Source: Flavobacterium undicola (GTDB lineage Bacteria > Bacteroidota > Bacteroidia > Flavobacteriales > Flavobacteriaceae). Taken from it: DNA of 40,232 nucleotides. This document shows, piece by piece, positions 32,709 through 40,232 of this stretch. The translations under genes were made by a program, and so were the position numbers. The stretch's first letter is position 1; each line of letters starts with the position of its first letter. Under the pieces are notes generated by a model. The model made no database searches, was not told the origin of the DNA, and was given only the letters and a program-made list of their open reading frames with translations. Where the stretch lies: assembly GCF_009909155.2 (NCBI RefSeq), contig NZ_JAAAPM020000032.1, forward strand, positions 1 through 40,232, read 5' to 3'.

Positions 32709-35700
32709 ATGAAAAGAAAATTACTTCAAAATTTTGAACTTAATCATATAACGCAAAAAAAATACTCAATTATACTTTTGATTGGATTGTTTATTGTGGG
32801 ATTTAATCAAAATGTAGCAGCCCAGTGTTTTATTACTACTTCAGGTACAGTAAATGCTAGTACATTTACATGTGGGACTTCACCACTAAGTACTTGTAAT
32901 GGAACTTTAACAATTGGAAACGGATCTTCGATTACGAGTATTTATATGGATGCAGAATTGAATTTAACATGTTTAGGTGCTATTCAGGTTATTGTAAAAA
33001 ATAACGGCTCATTTGATTTTTCACCAGGGAATAATCGTTTGCTTCTTGCCGAAGGTTCATCGATAACTTTTGAACCGGGATCTGATTTGATTGGAGGATC
33101 TTGTAATGCATCTGAACGAATTTATATAGGGACAAATTTATTAGCGAGTTGTAATGGTGGCGCAGGTGCTGATTTAAGTTTTGCTGATTTATTGGCTTAT
33201 GCTGGTACGGGTAGTTTGGCCTCAAATAGTCCAGTTTGCGTTGGCAGTCAAATAACCCTTACGGCAACACCTCCTCCAACTTCTTCAGGAACTTTTACTT
33301 ATTCTTTTTCTGGTCCGGGTCTTGCAGCGACTTCTTTTTCTTCCAGTCCAACATATAGTTTTACTGCAACCTCTGGCTCAGGTGGAACATATCAGGTTAA
33401 AATAAAAAATTCGGGTATTACAAATCCCATGATTGCTGAAATTTCTGTTAGCGTAAATACTTTACCAGCCACACCAACAATAACTGCAGGAGGTTCAACA
33501 ACTTTTTGTGCAGGAGGTAGTGTGACATTAACATCAAGTGCCGGAACAACTTATTTATGGTCAACAGGCGAGACTACTGCAAGTATAACACCTACAACTT
33601 CAGGGAGCTATACTGTAAAAGTGACTAATGTAAATGGATGTCAAAGTGCATCATCATTGGCTACAGTGGTAACTGTATATCCAATCTCTACTATTGTTTT
33701 AACAAGTGGTACACAAAGCCCAACTGTTTGTGCAGGAACAGCAATCACAAATACCGTTTATACATTTTCAGGAAGTGCAACTAATGCCTCTGTAAGTGGA
33801 TTACCGGCTGGATTGTCTTCTGCAGTGAATGTAGGTGCTAAAACAGTAACTATCAGCGGAATCCCAACAGCAAGCGGTACATACACAATAACAACCAGTG
33901 GGCATACTGCTCCATGTACTGCCGCTACAATAAGTGGTACAGTGACTATGAACGCAGCATCTTCTATCGTTTTAACAAGCGGTACGCAAAATCCAACCGT
34001 TTGTGAAGGAACTGCTATAACAAACACTGTTTATACTTTTGCAGGAAGCGCAACTAATGCTTCAGTAAGCGGATTACCGACAGGGTTGTCTTCAGTTGTG
34101 AATGTAGGAGCTAAAACGGTAACTATCAGTGGGATCCCAACAGCAAGCGGTACATACACAATAATAACCAGTGGACATACCACTCCATGTACTGCTACTA
34201 CAATAAGCGGTACAGTAACTATGAACGTAGCATCTGCCATCGTTTTAACAAGTGGTACGCAAAATCCAACTGTTTGTGAAGGAACTGCAATCACAAATAC
34301 TGTTTATACCTTTGCAGGAAGCGCAACTAATGTTTCAGTAAGCGGGTTACCGGCCGGATTGTCTTCTGCGGTGAATGTAGGCGCTAAAACGGTAACTATC
34401 AGTGGAACTCCAACAGCAGGTGGAACATACACAATAACAACTAGTGGACATACTGCTCCATGTACTGCCGCTACAATAAGTGGTGCAGTAACAGTCAATG
34501 CTTTACCTAACAACGTAATTAATGGTTTTTCGGCAACTACTATTTGTGCTGGAGGTAGTCCCCAATTGACTTTTGATGCCGAAGATTCTGCTTTTTCAGC
34601 ACCTTATAGTATCACTTATAAAAACGATGCTACTTTGATACAATATACAATTGCAATTCCATCTTCGTCAGCCTATAGTTTTGCACCAGCAGATAATCCG
34701 ACATCAAATACTGGTTATACATTGATTTCTATTTCAAATGCTTCTTGTACGACGACTACAGCAGGTATTGTAGATTCCGGAGCTAATTTAATTGTTCGAC
34801 CTATTCCTACGGCAACTATTAGTGGGACAACAAGTGTGTGTGTGGGAGATTCGTCTCCTAATATTACATTTACAAATCCTCAGACTGTTGCTGTAACGGT
34901 AACTTATACTATTAATGGAGGAACAAATCAAACAATAAATATTGCTGCAACTAGTTTTTCAAATATTGCAGTTGCTACAACCGTTGCAGGGGCTTTTGTT
35001 TATAATTTGGTTAGTGTAGTTTATCAAAGTAACCCAAATTGTTCCAATGCGCTCTCTGGTAGTGCAACGGTAACTGTCAATCCAAATTTGCCTGCGAGTG
35101 TGAGTATTTCAGCTTCACCCCCTGGGGCAATTTGTTCAGGAACATCTGTGACGTTTACAGCTACCCCAACTAACGGAGGCACAACGCCAAGTTATCAATG
35201 GAAATTAAACGGTGTAAATGTTGGTTCAAATTCGACCACTTATGCAAATGCAGCATTGGCTAATGGAGATGTTGTAACTTGTGTGATGACATCAAATGCT
35301 ACACCTTGTTTAACAGGAAGTCCTGCGACTTCAAACAGCAGTACAATAACGGTTAATGCTTTGCCAACCGCAGGATTAACAAGCAGTGATGCCGACAATA
35401 CATTTTGCGCAGGTACATCTGTAACTTTTACAGCTTCAGGAGGAACGAATTATAATTTTAGAGTTGGAGGGTCAAGTGTTCAGAATAGTGCTATTGCTAC
35501 TTATAGCACAACAGCTTTAACTAATGGACAAGTAGTTGATGTGATTGTGACAAATTCTTCTGGATGTATTGCGACCAGTTCAGGAATAGCCAATACAGTT
35601 AATGCTTTGCCAACCGCAGGATTAACAAGCAGTGATGCGGACAATACATTTTGCGCGGGTACATCTGTAACTTTTACAGCTTCAGGAGGAACGAATTATA

Positions 35701-37733
35701 ATTTTAGAGTTGGAGGATCAAGTGTTCAGAATAGTGCTATTGCTACTTATAGTACAACAGCTTTAACTAATGGACAAGTAGTTGATGTTATTGTGACAAA
35801 TTCTTCTGGATGTATTGCAACCAGTTCAGGAATAGCCAATACAGTTAATGCTTTGCCAACAGCTCCAACAGTTGGAATTCTTATTCAACCAACATGTGTT
35901 GTGACAACAGGAAGTGTCGAGTTAAGTGGTTTACCTGCTTCTGGTACGTGGACTATAAATCCCGGTGGTTATACAGGAACGGGTACTACAACTATTATTT
36001 CTGGTTTGGTTGCGGGTACTTATAATTTCACGGTTTCTGATGGAAGTTGTGCTTCATTGACTACAGCAAATGTAGTTATTAATCCAGTGATTACAAATAC
36101 TTGGACTACATCTTGGTCTAATGGTACTCCAACAATTTTACAAGCCATTGTTTTTAATGGAAACTTTTCTTCTATTGCCGATTTGGACGCTTGTTCTTGT
36201 CAAGTTACAACTGGAGCTAGTGTTGTTATAAATTCAGGACATACTTTAAAAATAACCAATCAAGTAGAAGTTTTAGGTACGGGTTCGTTAACTTTCGAGA
36301 ACAATGCGAGTTTAGTGCAAATTAATGATGCTGCAATAAATACAGGAAATATTAACTATAAACGCTATACTACTCCAGTAAGACGTTATGATTTTACCTA
36401 TTGGTCTTCTCCTGTTATGGGACAAACTTTATATAATTTGTCGCCTAATACCTTAGGGGATAAGTACTATGGTTATAATCCAAATACAGGCTGGGTGATT
36501 TATTATAATGGAGCCGCTACTATGATAGCTGGTAATGGGTATCTTATCAGAGCTCCACAAACATTCAGTATTACTGTTGCTGCAATAGATACGAATCCTG
36601 TGTTTATTGGAAAACCGAATAATGGTGTGGTATCTTTAGCATTGACTGCAAATAAATCTTATCTTCTGGGGAATCCTTATCCATCTGCTATTAATGCGGA
36701 TGTGTTTTTGGATACAAATTCGGCTGTGTTAGAAGGAACACTTTATTTTTGGACTCATAATACATCTCCTAGTAATGCTATTGGTACTAATACTTATATT
36801 TATACCACAAATGATTATGCAACTTATAATAGAACAGGTAGTGTAAGTACAGGGATTGCTGCTGTTACTGGTGGATTGGCGCCAACGGGTAAAATTGCGG
36901 CAGGTCAGGGATTTTTTGCGCCAGCAAAGGCTACAGGTAATGTAGTGTTTAATAATAGTATGCGAATTGTAGGAGGAGCTTCAGGAGTGAATAATTCGCA
37001 GTTTTTTAAATTAAGCACTGCTTCTAAAACAAGTACTGCTGCTGTTACAACCGAAAAAAGTCGTATTTGGTTGAACTTAACCAATAAGGAAGGCGCTTTC
37101 AAACAAACCTTAGTTGGGTACATCACAGGAGCAACGAATAATTATGATGCTGGTTTTGATGGTGTAAGTTATGATGGAAACCAATTTGTTGATTTTTATA
37201 GTGTGAATCAAGCGGTAAATCTATCTATTCAAGGACGAGAGCTCCCTTTTGAAAAGAAAGATAGTATTGCACTAGGTTATAAATCGACAATTAAAGGTGA
37301 ATTCCAAATAAGCATTGATCATGCTGATGGAGAATTAACGTCACAAGCGGTATTCTTAGAAGATAAAGTGCTGAAAGTTTTACACGATTTAAGAAAGGAA
37401 CCTTATAGTTTTAATACTGAGGTAGGAAGATTTAATAGTCGTTTTGTGTTGCGTTATGTAGATAAAAATGCAGTCCAGTTAGTAGTTGATACGCTGCAAA
37501 TTGATAAAACGGTATTGGTTTCGGTAAATAAAAATGAAATTAGTGTAAGTTCTACAGAAGATTTGATATCAAAGATTATTATTTATGATGTTTCAGGGAA
37601 AATTCTTTATCAAAAAGACGAAATAGCAGCCAATGATTTTGTAGTGCAACATTTGCTATCTACTCAACAAGTACTTTTTGTAAATGTAGTTTTGACAAAT
37701 GGAAAAACAACTTCAACAAAAATAATTTATTAG
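32709..37733 (+). CDS. Large secreted Ig-like repeat protein with T9SS type C signal
   Basis: This 1,674-residue protein has a long signal peptide (core YSIILLIGLFIVGF, ending VAAQ after about residue 38) and an N-terminal Cys-containing beta-rich region. Many Ig-like modules follow. Three are near-identical 91-residue He_PIG-type repeats (VSGLPAGLSSAVNVGAKTVT) and two are 82-residue repeats (CAGTSVTFTASGGTNYNFRV). From about 1130 there is the WTTSWSNGTPT / YWSSPVMGQTLYN region common to Flavobacterium secreted proteins. The last about 75 residues form a type C sorting signal (IIIYDVSGKILYQ, LFVNVVLTNGK, TKIIY end). It should be exported by T9SS and remain on the surface or be released. No enzymatic domain is seen; adhesion is an inference. 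Confidence 0.88.
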   Translation: MKRKLLQNFELNHITQKKYSIILLIGLFIVGFNQNVAAQCFITTSGTVNASTFTCGTSPLSTCNGTLTIGNGSSITSIYMDAELNLTCLGAIQVIVKNNGSFDFSPGNNRLLLAEGSSITFEPGSDLIGGSCNASERIYIGTNLLASCNGGAGADLSFADLLAYAGTGSLASNSPVCVGSQITLTATPPPTSSGTFTYSFSGPGLAATSFSSSPTYSFTATSGSGGTYQVKIKNSGITNPMIAEISVSVNTLPATPTITAGGSTTFCAGGSVTLTSSAGTTYLWSTGETTASITPTTSGSYTVKVTNVNGCQSASSLATVVTVYPISTIVLTSGTQSPTVCAGTAITNTVYTFSGSATNASVSGLPAGLSSAVNVGAKTVTISGIPTASGTYTITTSGHTAPCTAATISGTVTMNAASSIVLTSGTQNPTVCEGTAITNTVYTFAGSATNASVSGLPTGLSSVVNVGAKTVTISGIPTASGTYTIITSGHTTPCTATTISGTVTMNVASAIVLTSGTQNPTVCEGTAITNTVYTFAGSATNVSVSGLPAGLSSAVNVGAKTVTISGTPTAGGTYTITTSGHTAPCTAATISGAVTVNALPNNVINGFSATTICAGGSPQLTFDAEDSAFSAPYSITYKNDATLIQYTIAIPSSSAYSFAPADNPTSNTGYTLISISNASCTTTTAGIVDSGANLIVRPIPTATISGTTSVCVGDSSPNITFTNPQTVAVTVTYTINGGTNQTINIAATSFSNIAVATTVAGAFVYNLVSVVYQSNPNCSNALSGSATVTVNPNLPASVSISASPPGAICSGTSVTFTATPTNGGTTPSYQWKLNGVNVGSNSTTYANAALANGDVVTCVMTSNATPCLTGSPATSNSSTITVNALPTAGLTSSDADNTFCAGTSVTFTASGGTNYNFRVGGSSVQNSAIATYSTTALTNGQVVDVIVTNSSGCIATSSGIANTVNALPTAGLTSSDADNTFCAGTSVTFTASGGTNYNFRVGGSSVQNSAIATYSTTALTNGQVVDVIVTNSSGCIATSSGIANTVNALPTAPTVGILIQPTCVVTTGSVELSGLPASGTWTINPGGYTGTGTTTIISGLVAGTYNFTVSDGSCASLTTANVVINPVITNTWTTSWSNGTPTILQAIVFNGNFSSIADLDACSCQVTTGASVVINSGHTLKITNQVEVLGTGSLTFENNASLVQINDAAINTGNINYKRYTTPVRRYDFTYWSSPVMGQTLYNLSPNTLGDKYYGYNPNTGWVIYYNGAATMIAGNGYLIRAPQTFSITVAAIDTNPVFIGKPNNGVVSLALTANKSYLLGNPYPSAINADVFLDTNSAVLEGTLYFWTHNTSPSNAIGTNTYIYTTNDYATYNRTGSVSTGIAAVTGGLAPTGKIAAGQGFFAPAKATGNVVFNNSMRIVGGASGVNNSQFFKLSTASKTSTAAVTTEKSRIWLNLTNKEGAFKQTLVGYITGATNNYDAGFDGVSYDGNQFVDFYSVNQAVNLSIQGRELPFEKKDSIALGYKSTIKGEFQISIDHADGELTSQAVFLEDKVLKVLHDLRKEPYSFNTEVGRFNSRFVLRYVDKNAVQLVVDTLQIDKTVLVSVNKNEISVSSTEDLISKIIIYDVSGKILYQKDEIAANDFVVQHLLSTQQVLFVNVVLTNGKTTSTKIIY
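33693..34511 (+). repeat. Three 273-bp tandem repeats in the first large protein
   Basis: Units start at 33693, 33966 and 34239, exactly 273 bp (91 codons) apart. Each runs from (A)TYGTTTTAACAAG and encodes one Ig-like module. They differ at scattered, often synonymous, positions. Confidence 0.93.
35358..35849 (+). repeat. Two near-identical 246-bp tandem repeats
   Basis: GCTTTGCCAACCGCAGGATT starts at 35358 and again at 35604, 246 bp (82 codons) later, with a broken third start at 35850. The two copies differ at only a handful of bases, all appearing silent, which points to a recent duplication. Confidence 0.95.
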
Positions 37734-37769
37734 TACAGAGTCACTAAATAAATTTTGGATTTATAATTA

Positions 37770-37799
37770 TCCCGATTATTAAAGTAATCGGGATTTTTT
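37770..37799 (+). terminator. Terminator of the first large repeat protein
   Basis: TCCCGATTA (37770-37778) and TAATCGGGA (37785-37793) form a perfect 9-bp stem with a 6-nt loop and six T after it. Confidence 0.9.
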
Positions 37800-37853
37800 G
37801 GTTATAAATCATTTTTCAAGGATGTTTTTTTGCAGAAAGTAGATATTGATTAA

Positions 37854-37955
37854 TACCATTTAGAATTATAAAACAGTTTTTTGTTTACCTCGCCCCAACC
37901 CTCTCCAAAGGAGAGGGAGTTGGAAAATTGGATTATTTTATATTTCTAAATGGTA
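37854..37955. mobile_element. 102-bp MITE-like element with 20-bp terminal inverted repeats
   Basis: The ends TACCATTTAGAATTATAAAA (37854-37873) and its complement at 37936-37955 match with one mismatch. The centre holds a second hairpin, CCCTCTCCAAAGGAGAGGG, within a GC-rich block (CGCCCCAACCC) that stands out from the AT-rich surroundings. This type of CCCC...AAAGG...GGGG block is a frequent intergenic repeat in Bacteroidota genomes. There is no coding frame. A TA or TAA target duplication is possible at the borders. Confidence 0.65.
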
Positions 37956-38276
37956 TAAAACAATTTACCCTTATATTTGAAAAAAGCTCCGATTATAAAA
38001 ACGAAGCTTTGACTTTTCAACTTACACACTTTTTGGGATAGTGTCCTAAATAATGTAGTATATAAATTGAGATAACAAGTAGTTGCTGTTCAATACTACT
38101 TGTTTTGCTCTTTGAAAAGAGTTCAAAGTCTTGATAACAGGCTTCTTGACGAGTATAAATGCAGATAAACGACTTTGTTATTTAGTCTTGTTTCTATTGA
38201 TTTATTTCGTGGCATGTATTTTTTTTATTAGAATACAGCAATCCAAATACCACTTGTTTCTAAATTAATACAATTT
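37956..38276. other. Spacer with a possible insertion-sequence end and hairpins
   Basis: This 321-nt stretch has no gene I can support. A short open stretch ending QLTHFLG and a stop, with CTTACACACTTTTTGGGATA at about 38021-38040, has the look of a decayed insertion-sequence end. AACAAGTAGT (38074-38083) and ACTACTTGTT (38095-38104) form a perfect 10-bp stem, and CTCTT/AAGAG follows at about 38108-38121. No clear promoter for the next gene was seen. Confidence 0.3.
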
Positions 38277-40232
38277 ATGAGAATATTTTTATATAAGATT
38301 AATGTTTTTTCCATTATATTATTAATCACTAATTTATTTTTATTAAATAGTGTATTTGGGCAATGTCCAGCCAGTGGTTCTTATACTATTAGTTCTAGCC
38401 AAAACTGGACAGCTATATCAGGTATTAGTACCTGTAGTTCTGCTTTAACAACAGCAAATAGTACTTTTAATGGTAATGTTTCTATAAGTTATTCTGGATC
38501 AAATAACAACTTGACTTTTAATGTTAATAATTTAATAATTAATGGAAGTCTTGTTATATCGAGTACGGCAAATGGAAATGTTTTTACAGTTGCCGCAAAC
38601 ACAACTTTAACTATTATTGGAGATTTAGGCGATCCTGCAAACAATAATCTTTCATATCAATTAGGGAGTGGGGCTGTGTTAATTGTGACTGGTACAATTT
38701 ATGGAAAAAATGGAAATACAATTGGTGGGTCTGGAGGTATAGTATCAGCAGGAGGAGTAAATTTCTCCCCGGGTAATTTAGATTGTGTAACAAACGATTG
38801 TCCTAAATTAAATATTACCACATGTACAGATGGAGGAACGGCTTGCAGTGCAAATGATAATAATATATGTAGTTCAAGTTATGGAGGTAATGTTAGTAGT
38901 AATCAATCTTCGTGTTTAAGTAGTTTTGATCCTGCGCTTTTGACGGTAAGTGGTTTTACAGGTTCGGTTCTTAGATGGGAGAAAAGCACTGATGGAGGGA
39001 CTAGTTGGGTAGGAGTGAACAATACAGGATTAACTTATGATCCTCCATCTGTTTCTACCACAACTATGTATAGGGCTGTTATCTTGAATACTTCATCAAC
39101 CTCTTGTATTTCATATTCAACATCTGCAACTGCTACTGTTTCAGCACCAGCTCCTACTACCCCGGGAGCGATTACTGGAACAGCTACACAATGCCCTTCT
39201 CTTACAGGACAAACTTATAGTATAACAGCAGTTGCAAACGCAACAAGTTATTCATGGACAGTTCCTACTGGATGGAGCGTAACGGCTGGAGCTAGTACAA
39301 ATGCTATAACTGTTACATCAGGTACATCAGGACAAAATGGAAATATTACTGTAACTGCTGTCAATTCTTGTGGAACAAGTGCTTCACAGATTTTAGCAGT
39401 AACAGTACGTTCAGTTTTTACATCAGGTACAATCACTACCACGGGGGAAACGATATGTAACGGTGGTACACCGATAACTACCATAGGAAGTGCCACAGCA
39501 TCCAGTGGTGGAGATGGTACTATTACGTATTCATGGCGTTCTTCAGCAGACGGTTATACAGCTGCTATATCTGGAGCTACAAGTTCCACTTATTTGCCAC
39601 CTGCGGGATTAACGACAACAACAAGCTATCAGCGTTATGCGAAAGACGGAACCTGTAATACCACACCAACGTTATCAACAGGAACTTGGACAGTTGCAGT
39701 ACGTTCAGTTTTTACATCAGGTGCAATCACTACCACGGGGGAAACGATATGTAACGGTGGTACACCGGTAACTACTATAGGAAGTGCCACAGCATCTAGT
39801 GGTGGAGATAATACTATTACGTATTCATGGCGTTCTTCAGCAGACGGTTATACAGCTGCTATATCTGGGGCTACAAGTTCCACTTATTTGCCACCTGCGG
39901 GATTAACGACAACAACAAGCTATCAGCGTTATGCGAAAGACGGAACCTGTAATACCACACCAACGTTATCAACAGGAACTTGGACAGTTACAGTACGTTC
40001 AGTTTTTACATCAGGTACAATCACTACCACGGGGGAAACGATATGTAACGGTGGTACACCGGTAACTACCATAGGAAGTGCCACAGCATCTAGTGGTGGA
40101 GATAATACTATTACGTATTCATGGCGTTCTTCAGCAGACGGTTATACAGCTGCTATATCTGGGGCTACAAGTTCCACTTATTTGCCACCTGCTGGATTAA
40201 CGACAACAACAAGCTATCAGCGTTATGCGAAA
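38277..40232 (+). CDS. Second large secreted repeat protein (3' end outside window)
   Basis: From ATG at 38277 the frame stays open to the window edge, giving at least 652 residues. A signal peptide (core FSIILLITNLFLLNSVFGQ) is followed by a beta-rich Asn/Thr/Ser region with several Cys. Next is an Ig-like stretch (RWEKSTDGGTSWVGVNNTG) and a PKD-like module (SYSWTVPTGWSVTAGAS). From 39405 come 98-residue repeats (VRSVFTSGTITTTGETICNG start). Its N-terminus and module style resemble the preceding protein, so a T9SS signal is expected at the unseen end. Function is unknown; a surface adhesin-like role is an inference. Confidence 0.85.
   Translation, partial: MRIFLYKINVFSIILLITNLFLLNSVFGQCPASGSYTISSSQNWTAISGISTCSSALTTANSTFNGNVSISYSGSNNNLTFNVNNLIINGSLVISSTANGNVFTVAANTTLTIIGDLGDPANNNLSYQLGSGAVLIVTGTIYGKNGNTIGGSGGIVSAGGVNFSPGNLDCVTNDCPKLNITTCTDGGTACSANDNNICSSSYGGNVSSNQSSCLSSFDPALLTVSGFTGSVLRWEKSTDGGTSWVGVNNTGLTYDPPSVSTTTMYRAVILNTSSTSCISYSTSATATVSAPAPTTPGAITGTATQCPSLTGQTYSITAVANATSYSWTVPTGWSVTAGASTNAITVTSGTSGQNGNITVTAVNSCGTSASQILAVTVRSVFTSGTITTTGETICNGGTPITTIGSATASSGGDGTITYSWRSSADGYTAAISGATSSTYLPPAGLTTTTSYQRYAKDGTCNTTPTLSTGTWTVAVRSVFTSGAITTTGETICNGGTPVTTIGSATASSGGDNTITYSWRSSADGYTAAISGATSSTYLPPAGLTTTTSYQRYAKDGTCNTTPTLSTGTWTVTVRSVFTSGTITTTGETICNGGTPVTTIGSATASSGGDNTITYSWRSSADGYTAAISGATSSTYLPPAGLTTTTSYQRYAK
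39405..40232 (+). repeat. 294-bp near-identical tandem repeats running off the window
   Basis: Units start at 39405, 39699 and 39993 with a period of exactly 294 bp (98 codons); the third is cut by the window edge. Only about ten positions differ between the first two copies and fewer between the second and third, so copies are under recent duplication or gene conversion. Confidence 0.97.

Noticed and set aside
33758..34513. Three similar minus-strand frames
   Set aside because: They are shadows of the 273-bp repeats in the large + strand protein, each repeating with the same period.
39405..40232. CRISPR or rRNA-like long repeats
   Set aside because: The units are coding, in frame and contiguous.

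Overview
The window looks like the chromosome of a Flavobacterium-type member of the Bacteroidota. It is AT-rich, and several genes are preceded by TAnnTTTG -7 elements, the Bacteroidota promoter type. atpD-atpC stand apart from the other ATP synthase genes. Secreted proteins end in a type C sorting signal of the type IX secretion system (T9SS). A DUF4270 lipoprotein and a TonB-dependent outer-membrane receptor are also present. I see no tRNA, rRNA, CRISPR array, prophage or intact insertion sequence.

Layout. 1-345: a terminator, the 3' remnant of a TM2-domain gene, and a bidirectional terminator. 346-5216: an OlsF-like two-domain aminolipid acyltransferase (-), exonuclease III, an OmpA-type lipoprotein and a Tas-like aldo/keto reductase. 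5217-5444: a palindromic repeat between convergent genes. 5445-7406 (-): an AsmA-like/GT51 transglycosylase fusion. 7708-12498: a three-gene unit of LytS-type sensor kinase, secreted TlpA-type thioredoxin protein and LytTR response regulator. 12741-15438 (-): an unusual alpha/beta-hydrolase, radA, and a 56-residue membrane protein reported here from direct translation. 15578-16791 (-): panC-panD. 16901-21256: a divergent operon of a GT5-like half protein, DUF4270 lipoprotein and glmS. 21488-24352: a TonB-dependent receptor. 24820-26688: atpD-atpC. 26751-31714: biotin genes bioF, a DUF2007 protein, bioD and bioA, then a ketoacyl synthase. 31837-32328 (-): recX. 32709 to the end: two very large secreted repeat proteins, the second cut off by the window edge.

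How the genes work together. Most of the window is housekeeping: cofactors (pantothenate, biotin), envelope precursors (glmS, transglycosylase, aminolipid), DNA repair (xth, radA, recX) and ATP synthase. The accessory parts are the kinase/thioredoxin/regulator unit, the receptor and the adhesin-like pair.

The most unusual signal is in the spacers. Several gene ends carry short tandem or palindromic repeats, and in several cases (bioD, recX, the ketoacyl synthase) the repeat includes the stop codon or the last codons. One repeat type also appears inside bioF as an Asn-rich insert. Other points worth a second look are the hydrolase with Asp at the usual nucleophile position, the GT5 half protein lacking its ADP-sugar motif, the ketoacyl synthase beside the biotin genes, and near-identical 294-bp repeats at the window end.
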